Assembly (NCBI GenBank): GCA_007115705.1
Contig: QXEO01000237.1
Span: 4,013,632 to 4,077,631, forward strand
Source of the DNA: Dactylis glomerata
Lineage: Eukaryota > Streptophyta > Magnoliopsida > Poales > Poaceae
Reading direction: 5' to 3'
Length of the DNA stretch: 64,000 nucleotides
Part shown: positions 1 through 11,243 of the stretch, one piece after another
Layout: each line of letters begins with the position of its first letter
Numbering within the stretch: position 1 is the first letter of the stretch
Notes under the pieces: model-generated
Told to the model about the DNA's origin: nothing
Databases searched by the model: none
Seen by the model: the letters and a program-made list of their open reading frames with translations, nothing else
Translations under genes and position numbers: made by a program

Positions 1-2502
1 CTTCTAGGATTCATCGTCTCCCACCGCGGAATTGAGGTCAACCCGGAGAAGATCAAGGCAATCCTCGACATCTCCCGGCCCATAGATCTAAAAGATGTAC
101 AGCGACTCACAGGCTGCGTGGCAGCAGTGAGCAGATTCATTAGTCGTCTTGGCGAGAAGGCTTTGCCACTCTACAAGCTGATGAAGAAATCAGACAAATT
201 TGTCTGGACCGACGAGGCAGACGCTGCGCTTAAGGATCTGAAGAGAGTGCTATCCACTGCACCAGTCCTAGCGGCTCCCGAAGACCAAGAACCCATGTTA
301 CTATACATGGCGGCAACTAACAGGGTGGTCAGCATCGTCATCGTGGTAGAGCGTAAGGAAGAAGCGCAGGAGTATGGCGTACAGCGACCAGTCTACTATG
401 TCAGCGAGGTCCTGACGGAATCCAAGCAGCGCTATCCTCACTACCAAAAGTTGTCATACAGAGTTTTCCTAGCTTCTCGCAAGTTAAGGCATTACTTCTA
501 TGACCATAAAATCACAGTGGTGAGCAAGGCCCCACTGAAGGACATCATCAACAACAGCGATGCAACAGGATGAGTTGCAAAGTGGGGCATTGAATTGGCC
601 TCATTCAACATCGACTACAAGCCTCGCACCGCCATCAAGTCTCATGCTTTGGCAAAATTTATGGCGGATTGGAAGGAAGCGCAGGAGACTACGCCCGTCC
701 CAGAACCAGAGCATTGGGTGATGCACTTTGATGGATCAAAGTTGCTACACAGCTCGGGGGCTGGAGTGACACTCAAATCTCCCAAGGGAGATAAGCTCAG
801 CTACGTTCTCCAGATCCACTTCCCCACCACCAACAACATTGTGGAGTATGAAGCGCTACTGCACGGGCTGCGCGTCGCAAAGGAGATCGGCGTACAACAC
901 ATCATGTGTTGTGGAGACTCTGACCTTGTTGCGCAGCAGGTGGCTGGCATGTACAAAGCTCGGAACGAAGTTATGGCGGCTTACAGAGACGAAGTGGACG
1001 AGATGGCCAAAAGTTTCCTCGGGTACGATATCAAACACGTACGACGAGAAGATAACATGGCGGCCGATACCTTGTCCAAACTAGGATCTAGCTGTAAGGC
1101 AGTTCCGCCAGGCGTATTCCTTGAGCATCTGCGCGTCCCATTAGTCAAGATGGTGGATCCAGAAAATCCGGAACTAGCAAGCTCCCCCATTATGGTGGTT
1201 TTGCCCAGCAATTCGCCATGGGCGGAGCCCTACCTAGAATATCTGACGAGCAAGAAGCTACCCGAAGACGAAGTCCAAAAGAGACAAATCAAACGTAGAG
1301 CAAAAGCGTACACCATCATAGATGGCCAGCTCTATAAGCGAAGCACCTCAGGAGTTTTCATGAAGTGCATATCCCAAGTGGATGGAATCAAAATACTAAG
1401 AGAGATCCACGAAGGCGAATGTGGGCATCACGCCACCGCCAGATCCCTAGTAGCTAAAGCATTCCGCCATGAATTCTACTGGCCAACGGCCAAGGCAGAT
1501 GCAGACCGTATCATGGAGCTCTGCCACGGTTGCCAGATGTACTCCAAGCAAACCCATATGCCCGCCACAGCACTGCATACGATCCCTATAACCTGGCCTT
1601 TTGCAGTCTGGGGGCTGGACATGGTGGGTCCACTAAAAATAGCACCTTCGGGATTTACGCACCTCCTAGTAGCGGTAGACAAATTCACGAAGTGGGTGGA
1701 AGCTAAGCCCATCAGAAAACTTGATGGCAAAACCGCCCTCAAATTTGTCAAGGACATTGTGGTTAGATTCGGCATCCCACATAGCATCATCACCGACAAT
1801 GGCTCTAACTTGTCTCAGGGAGAAGTTGAGGAATACTGCCATCACAATGGAATCTGCCTCGACCTAGCATCTGTGGCACATCCACAGTCTAATGGCCAAG
1901 TTGAGCGGACCAACGAACTAATTATGTCAGGGATCAAGCCACGCCTAGAAGCACCGCTACATAGAGCAGCTGGAGCCTGGGCAGAAGAGTTGCCATCTGT
2001 GCTGTGGAGTCTACGGACCACGCCAAATAGATCAACTGGCCTTACCCCTTTCTTCTTAGTCTACGGAGCAGAGGCAATCTTGCCAAGTGATGTTTAGTAC
2101 GATTCTCCAAGAGTCGAGGCCTACACGGAAGAAGATGCAGAAGCGTCCAGACAACTATCTATGGACCTGCTGGAAGAAGAACGAGACTTAGCAACCCAGA
2201 GATCCGCCATCTACCAGCAGAATCTCCGCCGCTATCACAGCCGGCGAGTTCGCCAACGCTCGTTCAAAGAAGGTGACTTGGTGCTACGCCTCAAATAGCA
2301 GAAGTCCCACAAGCTATCCCCGCCTTGGGAAGGACCCTTCGTCATCAGCAAAGCTCTACTGAATAGTTCCTACTATCTTGTTGATATTCGCGAGCTAGAT
2401 AAGTGACCCAGTAAGAAGCGCAAGCGAAGAGACCCTGACGATATCTACGATGAGACAGATCGTCCATGGAACATCGCATAGCTACGTCCTTTCTACACTT
2501 AG
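1..2502 (+). pseudogene. pol: E1 pol (end of RT, RNase H, integrase), degraded
   Basis: One reading frame (frame 1) runs from base 1 to the terminal stop at 2500-2502. It encodes the end of reverse transcriptase with the following RNase H (about 1-560), an archaeal-type RNase H (about 709-1090, with HFDGSK, EYEAL and GDSDLV), then integrase. The integrase has an HHCC zinc-binding region (GECGHH near 1417, CHGC near 1522) and a DD35E core with D at 1618, D at 1795 and E at 1903. The frame has five premature stops: TGA 571-573, TAG 2095-2097, TAG 2296-2298, TGA 2404-2406 and TAG 2479-2481. There is no frameshift. Every stop can be explained by C to T in a CGA or CAG codon; at 571 the homologous codon in element D is an arginine. 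The product would have made and integrated the element's cDNA. It is inactive here. Confidence 0.92.
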
Positions 2503-3152
2503 CACTTATCTAGCTATGTAATAGGCACCTCTATATGATCAATGAAATAAAGCATTTGGTTCACTCTTGATTTTCTCTGAGTCTTTTACCTCCTTTATTA
2601 TTCATTTAGATCGTATGGAACCTTTTTGCGCAATTGTGCTTTGCACTTGCGTCTTTTTTAAATCCGCCATAAGCGGTCCGCGTAGCTTTTTTATGTTTTG
2701 ATCTCCATTCGATGTTCTCTGTGTGGATTCCTGAGTAGTGACTTTTTGACGATCTAAGCCGCTATCTGCTAAGGGTTCTGGACGGATGCTATTAAGTATC
2801 GTTGCCCTAGCGGATTGTTCGTGCAAAGATTTCGCCATCTCACAAAAAGTCAAGCACAGAGAGCTGGATGGCGGATCGCATAATCCTACGCGCGAATTTT
2901 TTTTCAAAGTGTTGTTTTTTGGGCATGTCAAAAAACTGCAAGTTGCATAAAACTAGGCCTGGCAGTTTCTTCGCACAATTAAACCACTTCATAAACATTG
3001 AACTGCAAAATTCAAAAGCATTTCACTGATCCGTCACAAGCAGATCAGTCACAGTGCAGAAGCATTCACACGCAGTTTAAGTTTAACTTACAGACCCACT
3101 CAGGGGCCGAATTGATGCAAAGTATTTTTTCTGCCATATTGCAAGGCACGTC
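2503..3152. other. E1 spacer between convergent pol and antisense gene
   Basis: No supported gene. This is the tail-to-tail interval between the 3' end of pol (+ strand) and the 3' end of the antisense gene (- strand). It should hold the 3' end of the antisense transcript. An AT-rich stretch with AATAAA lies near 2545. The only long open frame here (2602-2931, - strand) has no recognisable features. Confidence 0.6.
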
Positions 3153-6100
3153 CTAAGAAGATGGCAGAACCTTGGAGGACACCTCTTCACCGCCATCACC
3201 ACCTGCAGTAGCCGCGGAGACCGATGCCGAAGCTTGGCTTGGCGACCCTGGCAGCTCGTGTGCTTCATAGTATACATTCAACTGAGTGCCCAGGGCACAC
3301 AGTTGATCGTATCCAAGCACACTTTGCCGGATGGCGGCCTCGTCCACCGGTGCACCGTCCTCGCCGCTCTCCGGGATGCCGGAGGTGATCAGGTCCAGGT
3401 CCATCTCAGGGTAGTGGGCCTTCGCCAAGGTTAAAGCTGTCCTGGCACCCCCCCGAGCAGAGGACTGTTTCCAGTCCACCACTAGCCCTGGCACCAGCAG
3501 CAGCTTCTGAGTGAGCGCAATGGCGGAGAGATTGGAAGAACCCGCTATCTGCAGGCTCCCGCACGCCTGGCAACCAGCATTGAGAAGGCGATCAAGCTCC
3601 TTCTTCGCTGCGTCGGTGGCCATGCGCAAGCCCTCGGCGGTATCTACCTCGCCTTGCTCCAGAGTGGCTGCATAGCGGAAAAAGACGATGCGTCACATAC
3701 GGCATAGCAGAAATTGAAAACTTCACAGTATGGAAGGCCACTGATACCTAGCAGGGTCTCCTGGAAGTGATGGAGGAGCTCATTAAAGCCTTCACGCCGC
3801 TTCTCAAAAACAGCGGCGGCTTTGTGGAGATCCTCTATCTCCTTCTCCTTCTTAAGGTTCTGGCGCTCCTGGTCCTTTAGCTGCTCCTCGAGGACGGTGT
3901 TTGTGGCCAGTGATTTCTGGAGCTGCTGCTGCAGCCCATCCATCGCAATTGCGTGGCCCTTCTCCACCCCCTCAAGTGTGGACTTGAGCTTGGCAGCATC
4001 TGCATGGCGGAATTATCAGCGCAGCATTGATCGAATAAGCATAAAGGGACTCAAACTTGTTAAGGAAGATTACCGCTATTCTCAAGCTGCTGCTGCAAAT
4101 CCGCCACAAGAGCACTTTTGTTTGCCAGCTCCTTCTCTTGCGAGCTGACAACCTAGACCAGGTCCTCTACCACTTTCTTGTAGTTCTGGCAAAATAATTT
4201 GAAGTGTTAGTCACTCTTAGAGCATTATGCTGGATAGTATCCGCCATAACGCTCGGGGGCTACTTATGCTGATTTTTTGTCTTCCTAAGAGCTTTATGCC
4301 GGATAGTTATCCGCCATAACGCTCGGGGGCTACTCAGTATGAAATTTAAAAGTTCTCTATAGAGCACTGTATGAACTACCAGCGCTCGAGGGCTATGCTA
4401 TTCAAAAAACATTTACAGAAGTTTCTCTTGAAGCCCCATAGCAGATCATATATGAGAATCCGCCATGGCGCTCGGGGGCTACTGGGAATACATACCTTCT
4501 TCATGGTGGCTGTTTTCTCAACAAAAGCGGCAATGCCGCTGGACAGCTGGTTGCTGGCATCTTCATGGCTGGAAATAAGATTGACGACTTCAAGTTGCTT
4601 TTGTCTCCAAAACAAACTGCCCCCCACCGGAGCATCCGCCACTTGACCCTGAAACGAGCCAGAAGCCTTTTCGCTTTGGATGACATCATTAGCCGCACCT
4701 TCAGTCGTTGGGTTGGCTTCTGGAATCGGGTCAAACTGACCACCAGCATCCTCCATATCGATATCGATATGAGCGGGGGAGGGAATTGGTACATCAGGGG
4801 TGTGCGGCATAGCGGCAGGGGAGGGCTTGGCTCGCTTGGATGATGGCTCCTTGACAGTAGGTTTCTTCCTTCTGAGTAAAGGAGGATTAGAAGTGAAAAG
4901 TAGCAACAATGAAGGAGGATATCGAAAGGTTACCTTGATTTGGGCAGATTGATAGTAGCAGTATTCTCGGATGGCGTTTCCAGCTCCGCCCTGCGTTGAG
5001 CCTTGAAACGACGGGAATCAACAGATTTCCCGCCACCACCGCGAGTTTTCCCGCTACCAACCTGCTTCTTGGGGATCACCTTCTCCTGGGTCATGCGGGC
5101 CGTGTCGTCTACATTCCCCGCCATCTCCTCTTTGTTCCCGCTAGAGTGAACAACTTCCTCTTGAGCGGTAGATTTGGTGTTGGAGCAGCGAAGGGGATGA
5201 GCAAAGTGCGCGGGTCCAAGCAATTTGAGCTGATAAGAGAAAAAAGTTAGTTCTTGTGCAATGCAAATGTTTTATACTATCTTGTCATGGAAAGGGAACT
5301 TACCAAAGGGCAGCTGCCATTCTCAAACATAGCCATGCCAAACTTCAAAGGCTTCTTCCTAGGAGATTTCATTAGAGAACGAATGCGCTTCTCGACCACT
5401 TTAGGGTCCAGCTCCTGGTCTGAACAACGCATGCCATCATTTGCACTAGTATACTCGTGCATCAGGCTATCGCGGTGTTGGAGCGGCTGAATCTACTGGG
5501 ATATCCAGCAGTTAATGGTGTCAATTCCTTTCAAGCCATCCACAGATAGCTTGGCGATCCGCCGAGCCAAGAGCTTGACATAGGGAGTGGCGGATTTGTC
5601 GTTGACAGCCGTCCAGGAGTCGCGGGATTCAGCAGCTATGTTCTCAAAAGGAGGGAGGCCACGGGCTTGAGATGGCGCGGGCTTATCCGCCATGTAGAAC
5701 CAGGACCCTCTCCATCCTATGGCAGAATCCAGAGGCATGATGAAGGGGTATTCCTTCGACCTTCGTGGAAGGAAGCAAACTGTTCCGCAGGTTCGAAGGA
5801 ATCCGTCATCTTCGTAATTGGCCCGCACGGAGAAGAAAAGTTGGAAGAGGTCTACCCTAGGGCGGATCCCGAGGTATCCCTCGCACAGAGCTGCGTAGCC
5901 CGCCACAGACACGAAGCTGTTTGGTGATATGTGGTGGAGCTGCAGTCCGTAGAATTTCAGAAGATTGGTAAAGAAAAGAGATGGAGGCATACTGAGACCC
6001 CTCTCCACGTGAGATTTGAGCATCACGATTTCGGAGGGGTTAGGAACTGGCACCGGGGCCTTGAAGTCAGTCCGCCATCCCGATTCGGTTTGAGGAGCCA

Positions 6101-6416
6101 CGGTGCCCTCGCCTTCCAGGGCTTGGACGTCAGTGTCCTTGATATGGGATTTTTGCCAATAACCATGAAGGTTCTGGGGGATTTGCTCTTCTTCATCATC
6201 GGCTCCTTCCTCCTGTTCCTCCTCAGCCTCGCCATCCGCTTCCTTGTCTGCGGGATCCTCTGTGTTGTTTCCCGCCATCTCTTCTTCGGCTTCGGACATA
6301 ATGGCCTCTGGATCTAAATCCTCCATTGCAGGGTGTGTTCCCTGAGCTGACTACTGCAGAGGGGAATCTTCCTCCTCAGCTTCAGAATGGTGGCGGGAAG
6401 GTGATCCGAAGTTCAT
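3153..6416 (-). pseudogene. E1 antisense gene (aORF), six coding exons, Transposase_28-type N-terminus
   Basis: Six - strand exons join with matching phases: 6416-5304, 5229-4934, 4871-4496, 4185-4074, 3999-3748 and 3667-3153, at intron phases 0, 2, 0, 1, 1. Each intron is GT...AG, with donors such as GTAAGT at 5303 and pyrimidine-rich acceptors. The joined length is 2664 bases, exactly 888 codons. Exon 1 contains the domain known as 'putative gypsy type transposon' (Pfam Transposase_28, named from memory), with FYGLQLHHISPNS and an IQPLQHRD motif near its end. Exons 4-5 are rich in heptad-like Q/E/K/L, suggesting a coiled coil; exon 2 is basic. Three in-frame TAG stops break it (6353-6351, 5495-5493, 4155-4153). 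Extra antisense ORFs are known in Tat elements. Their function is unknown, and no transposase chemistry is visible despite the Pfam name. Confidence 0.82.
4251..4484 (+). repeat. Polypurine-tract-like motif array in an intron of the E1 antisense gene
   Basis: The motif GCTCGGGGGCTACT occurs at 4251, 4321 and 4470, with a degenerate copy (GCTCGAGGGCTAT) at 4384. Two of the perfect copies lie in a roughly 70-base tandem unit that also contains TATCCGCCATAAC. The same core, GGGGGCTACT, forms the real polypurine tract and LTR junction at 6993-7002. All copies are in the + orientation, the sense of the element, and fall in intron 3 of the antisense gene. Confidence 0.75.
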
Positions 6417-6984
6417 AGCGTTGAGCGAAAGGAGGATTCCGCTATGAAATGCTTGAAGTTCTTGAGCAAGCTAATCCGGCGGAAAAAGCTACCGGCGGCG
6501 AGGATTTTCCGCGGTGGCTCATCGGAGATGACGTAGCTCTCGTGGAGGCGCTGAGGAGAGAGAATGCGACGGGGGTGAATGAGGGGTGACCGGCCGGGGG
6601 TAAGAGGCCGGGGTATATATAGACCCCAGACCTCGAGATTCGTGCCCGCCATCACCACCGCTCGTCCTGATCGCAGAAACCCTAATCCGGTGACATGTGT
6701 CCAGGGGTAAGAAAGTAACTTCGGTGAAAACAGTGCGTACATTATAAGTCTTGCCCTAGAAGGAACTACGTGCCAGAATTTACGGCGGATTTCCCTGGTA
6801 TGATCCAACGGATCCCAGAAATCTCGCTAAGATAACTACGTCGCCTGATCCGTTATTTACGGTGGATTAATAGATGGAAGAAGGAACATCAAGATGACCG
6901 CCATCCCAGCACAGAAGAGAAGAAGAGCTATGGCGGAAGTATCTCACCAAGAACATGCATGGCGGATGTAGATGGCAATCTTGA
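6417..6984 (-). other. E1 antisense-gene upstream region
   Basis: This interval lies between the antisense coding region and the polypurine tract. It holds the probable core promoter and 5' leader of the antisense gene. An open frame at 6413-6808 (- strand) crosses the TATA box, so I do not treat it as coding. Confidence 0.55.
6614..6621 (-). promoter_or_regulatory. TATA box of the E1 antisense gene
   Basis: TATATATA on the - strand, flanked by GC-rich sequence, lies about 198 bases upstream of the first antisense ATG (6416). Transcription would start near 6585, leaving a short unspliced leader. Element D has a TATA box in the equivalent place. Inferred from sequence only. Confidence 0.55.
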
Positions 6985-7001
6985 AGTTCCCTGGGGGCTA
7001 C
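6985..7001 (+). other. E1 polypurine tract
   Basis: The G-rich stretch AGTTCCCTGGGGGCTAC lies immediately 5' of the LTR. It is the expected primer position for plus-strand DNA synthesis. Confidence 0.7.
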
Positions 7002-7540
7002 TGTTGGGGATATACCAATAGGTATACCAGCGACGTAGTCCTAAATCAGCAAGCCAGGGTGGCCCATCAGGGGTGGTATGGCGGATTACCTACCAGGCGG
7101 CCCAGTTGCTGAAGTCATCATGGCGGTACTGGACGCAGGCGCTTATGGCGGATCCGGAGACAGGCCCATGGTGGGTTGCCTTGTAGTACACGCATAGGAC
7201 TTAGTCTAGGACTCCAAGTTGTATCCGCTCTGGTACCGACGTGTAGCCCACGCCAGGCGCCTTTATAAGCCCGGCGTGGAGCAGCCCTTGAGGCACCAGA
7301 CAACACAATAGCTAGGTTACGGCAGATCGCATAGCGAGATAGCCAACCTCCTCATTGTAATCAAGCACATGTTGCCATATAGTGAATTATAGCAGCACGT
7401 AGGGTCTCGCCGCCGTTGCGGGATCTGAAGCTGGGTAAACTCGTGCTACCACCATCCTGGATTGCTCCGCCGTGTTCACCCCCTTCCACACACTGCCATA
7501 CCCCTACCCCTATGGCAGATCTGTTGACGAAACCACGACA
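7002..7540 (+). repeat. E1 3' LTR
   Basis: The LTR starts TGTTGGGGATATACC directly after the polypurine tract and ends AACCACGACA. It is 539 bases long and has the expected TG...CA ends. A TATA box (TTATAAG, about 7263-7269) lies in CG-rich surroundings, with the transcript start expected near 7295. The right boundary is fixed because B1 LTR sequence resumes at 7541. Confidence 0.85.
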
Positions 7541-7787
7541 TCTTGGTTGTGTTGTGTGCAGGTTCCACGTTGCTACTAGTTGAAGACGCACCAACAAGTA
7601 TTGTAAATGGCGCCCTTGCTGGAGTGTCACGAAGCTAGCAAGCATCACCTTCTTAAGTTTGGCTTTCTCCTACTAGATCGATAAACCTTGGTTTCTTATT
7701 GAGGGAAAACTACTGCTGTGCACATCATACCTTCCTCCTGGGGTTCCCAACTGGTCGGTGTTCTATATATCAACACCGTCCGCATCA
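7541..7787 (+). repeat. B1 5' LTR, distal remnant
   Basis: Aligns by eye with the last part of the B1 3' LTR (from about 12,645) and ends ACACCGTCCGCATCA, as that LTR does. The remainder was separated to the left by the E1 insertion. Confidence 0.88.
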
Positions 7788-7797
7788 AGCTGTTTTC

Positions 7798-7815
7798 TGG
7801 CGCCGTTGCTGGGGA
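7798..7815 (+). other. B1 primer-binding site (tRNA-Asp type)
   Basis: TGGCGCCGTTGCTGGGGA begins ten bases after the LTR end. It differs at one position from the tRNA-Asp complement typical of Athila-lineage elements. Confidence 0.85.
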
Positions 7816-7971
7816 GGAAGAAGATTTCTGCAAGGGGAGTTTCGCATGCACATCCTTTACTTTGTTTATTGCTTTGCTTTACTTTATTTTTACTTGCATT
7901 GTTTTTATCAAAAATACAAAAAAATAGTTTCCTATTAGTTGCTTTATTTGTCTGCTTTTAGTTTTGTTAGA

Positions 7972-8671
7972 ATGAGTAATCCTGAAGTTGAAGTTCGTAC
8001 TTTTAAGCAACAAGGGGGAGAGAGCTTAAAAGATGCTTGGTACCGTATTAGCAATTCTCATCATAGGTGTACAAAGAAGCATTCTACCATGATCCTCCTT
8101 TGAAATTTTTATGTTGGTATATCTAGTTGGAATAGGTACGTTCTTGATACTCTTGCAGGAGGTAATTTTCTGGGTACTCCCGCTCTTGAAGCATGCACTT
8201 TAATAGAAAGTTTAGTGGGAGTACCACCTATTCATGTTGTTAAAACTGAGATCACTTTGGAGGAAGTTATGGAAAAACTAGGCTCTTTAGAAAAAAGTTT
8301 GCCAAATATCCTTGATAACGCTAGCCGAGTTAATGAAGCGATAGAAAGTATCGGTAAGAGAATCACCATTTTAGAAGCTAGCACTACCTTTGAAACTAGA
8401 GGAATCTATGGAAACTTTAAGTTCAATTTTCTCTTCTCTTAAATTTAAGAAGGAGAAAGCTTTTGTTGGAAAAGAGCAAAAATTTATGTATGTTCCCAAG
8501 GTGACTGTGCCTAAACCTCAACATGTTTTTAAGATTGGTAAGACTTTTAGTTCAACTAAGAGTGGCTTGCAGGTTGAATCATCTTCGGGAACCTCTAAAG
8601 TGCATAGTGTGGTAAGTGGTGATCTTGAGGAAACAGTTGATCTTAATGCTTCATCGCTTGATATTACTTGA
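7972..8671 (+). pseudogene. gag: B1 ORF: fragment of an Athila-type gag
   Basis: An ATG at 7972 opens a frame that reads through one TGA (8101-8103) to about 8390. It then shifts by one base into the frame ending at 8671. The first 80 codons contain a recognisable piece of the Ty3/Athila gag domain (GESLKDAWYRI, then NFYVGISSWNRYVLDTLAGG and a GTPALEA turn). The rest is charged and helix-rich (EKLGSLEKSLPNILDNASRV). The N-terminal half of a normal gag and any zinc knuckle are absent. The final residues (VDLNASSLDIT) resemble the end of the unrelated-looking 197-codon ORF in B2 and B3. Gag would form the particle shell, but this copy is non-functional. Confidence 0.8.
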
Positions 8672-11227
8672 TTTGCACCTTTCTGCGCCTAGCTCATAAA
8701 GGCGTTAAAGAAAAGCACTCTTGGGAGATAACCCATTGTTTTACTTTCAGTTCTTTTTCTTTTATTTGAGTCTTGGAAGTTATTACTACTGTAATAACCG
8801 CTCCTTATCCTTTTTATTTTGTTGTTGTGCCAAGAGAAACCTCTAATTTGAGTGAGGTAAGATTTGGGGATGTTGCTGTCCTAAAACAGATTTTGGTGCT
8901 GCACCGTAAAAATTCGTGAAAATTCTCAGAATATCTTTTTGACCTGAGATTTCTTCTGCATATGCCCCAGGTTATATCCAAACTTTCATTAGTTATGCAA
9001 CTTTTTATTTCAGCAACAGAAAACCCTCGAAAAAATCAACCTTTCTCAGCTATTCTGTTTTGACAGATTTCTGTCACTATTTGTGTTTGCCTCTCGATCG
9101 CTTTCTTTTTGAGTTCTTTTGATCACGGAACTTTTGGGGAAGTTGCTACAGTAGTATATGCTTTATATGTGGTGGTTTTGAGTTGAAATCTAAAGCAAAA
9201 AAGGGGTTGATTCATTATTATGCTTACACTAATATTGCGAATAGAATTGTGTTGAGTTTTGTATGAAGGAAGTTTTCAAGTGTAGGGATTGGAGAATGAT
9301 GAGATGAGTTAAAGAATGGACAAAAACTCAAGCTTGGAGATGCCCATGTCACCCCAAGAAATATCCAAGAGGTACAAGCGTCAAAGCTTGGGGATTCCCC
9401 TGAGGCACCCCTTCTTCATCGGCAAAAATTAGGTCACCTTTCAACACACTATATTTTTATTGCTTCATCCACTATGCATTTTTCTTGGAGCGTCTTGTCT
9501 TTAGTTTTCAGTTTTGTTTTGTTTTGATTGCTGCAATAAATGGTTGGACCCCAACAAATTTCTTTTGGAGAAGTTGCCTTGCTTTTCATTTGCCAAGAAC
9601 ACTCCGTTTTTCACTCTTATCGTTCAACGAGTGTTCTCTTTTTCTAGAACTGCGTTTAGCTTTCGTTTTTCGCCTTGATTTTTGTTCAGATCTTGTTTTA
9701 TCTTTGCATCAAGGTGTATTTTGACCTCTGGTCCATGTTGGTTTTCATCAAAAGAGTTATTTCAAAATGGTTTGAATGGTGTTGGAAAAGAGAAAAAAAA
9801 TTATGCAAAAAAGTGGTACAAAAAGGAGCTTGTTTAGACTGCGGCTTAGACTTTTTCATGTCGTGCTTGATATCGTTTTGATAGTATGCTTAGTGGTTTT
9901 GCTGTAGCATGATGTGTCTCAAATGACTGAGATTGCTTAATGAGCCTTTGAAAAAATCATGCATTGTTTTTATTATTTGGAAGCATTAATTTTGTTTTCT
10001 CCTTGATGCTTTATTTGGGTTGACTTGGCGCATGCTTACACATGTTTGAATCATACAAAGTCGCCATAAGCCTCTATGATCATTTAGTTTTTGACTTTTG
10101 ATGCCATCTTACGTTTCTCTTAATGATGTTTTGTTGCTATGCATGATTATGGCCGTTATTGCTCTCTTAGTTGGTCGCTCCCAGTCTTTTGCTAGCCCTC
10201 ATTTTGTACTGAGTATGAGCTCTACTCATGCATCCAACTCCCAAAAACCAAGTTATGCCAATGTGTCCACTATAAATTCCAATGCATTGTATTTGCAAGC
10301 CATTCCAAGTAAATTTTCATGTGCTACCTTTCAAAAAATCTTCAAAATAATTCTTATTTTGTGACACTGTTTTCAGCTCATGGGGACGTACTGGTCGGAT
10401 TTGCTATCTTCCATATTGTTTATTCCAAAAAGAAAAAAGAAAAAGAAAAAAAGGCACTCCTCCATGGTATGTGAATGTTGGTGGGCACCCAATGGAATCG
10501 GTTAGCCAAGGTTTGAGAAAGGAAAAAGGTGGGGAGGAGTGCCAAGCTTTATAAAAGAGCACAAAAGTGCCAATCTCTCTCAAAAACTTGCTTCATTTTT
10601 GTATGGAAGATAGTAAGAACCTCATTGCCAGTCATTGACAAAGACAACCACCTCTCAAAACCCAATTTTTATCTCTCTGTTTTACAAATGAAAAGCTCTA
10701 GTACATGTTTAATCACTGCTTCCGTCTGCGAAGGGCCTTTCTTTTACTTTTATGTTGAGTCTCCACCTTCTATCTTTATGCACTGTCTAAGAGAGCATAG
10801 TTGTCATTCTGAGTTTAATATGCATAGTCCCAAAGTTTATCATTGATTGATTCAGGATTTTGGTTTCACTTGTTCTTAAATTTTTTGTATCTAGTCGCCC
10901 TCTTAAACTTGAAGGTGTCCTATGCATTTATGTTTCGCTCTCTCACGAAGGACAAGCTGAAAACCATTTGTATGTTTCTCCATATGATTTGAACACACAT
11001 TTGACTTTCATTGTTTTGTTTTTCATGATCTTTCATTTGTGTTCTTTTTCATGTTATAACATGGTTGCTAAGTTTCTTCTATCAAGATTATATCTTTCAT
11101 GCCCATGTTTAAGTTCTTTTGATCCCAGCACTCAATGCTTTACATAGATGATCAAGATTGTTTTGGTGCATGTCACCTGAAAAATTATTCATTTGTTATC
11201 ACTTACCTACTCGAGGACGAGCAGGAG
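8672..11227 (+). other. B1 internal non-coding region, shared with B2, B3 and partly C
   Basis: No coding sequence is supported. The region aligns over long stretches with 27077-29627 (B2) and 54214-57113 (B3), and its later part with 32,280-32,820 (C). Landmarks are a block with AAAGAAAAGCACTCTTGGGAGATA just after the ORF, two G-rich AAGCTTGG(G/A)GAT motifs at 9328 and 9383, and a pyrimidine-rich stretch. Conservation of non-coding sequence across copies suggests RNA functions such as packaging or dimerisation. That is inference. Confidence 0.75.
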
Positions 11228-11243
11228 TTAAACTTGGGGATGC
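11228..11243 (+). other. B1 polypurine tract
   Basis: TTAAACTTGGGGATGC lies directly 5' of the 3' LTR. The matching B2 and B3 sites read TTAAGCTTGGGGATGC. Confidence 0.75.

Larger units (their letters stand above)
1..7540 (+). mobile_element. E1: Tat-lineage Ty3/gypsy retrotransposon, 3' part (left end outside window)
   Basis: The element enters from the left edge within the reverse transcriptase and runs through RNase H, integrase, an antisense spliced gene, a polypurine tract and one complete LTR. The second, archaeal-type RNase H before the integrase and the antisense gene between pol and the 3' LTR are established marks of the Tat lineage. E1 is inserted in the 5' LTR of B1: sequence right of 7540 continues the B-family LTR and matches the B1 3' LTR from about 12,645 onward. 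Its left LTR and left target duplication lie outside the window, so the duplication (candidate TCTTG, 7541-7545) cannot be confirmed. Confidence 0.9.
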
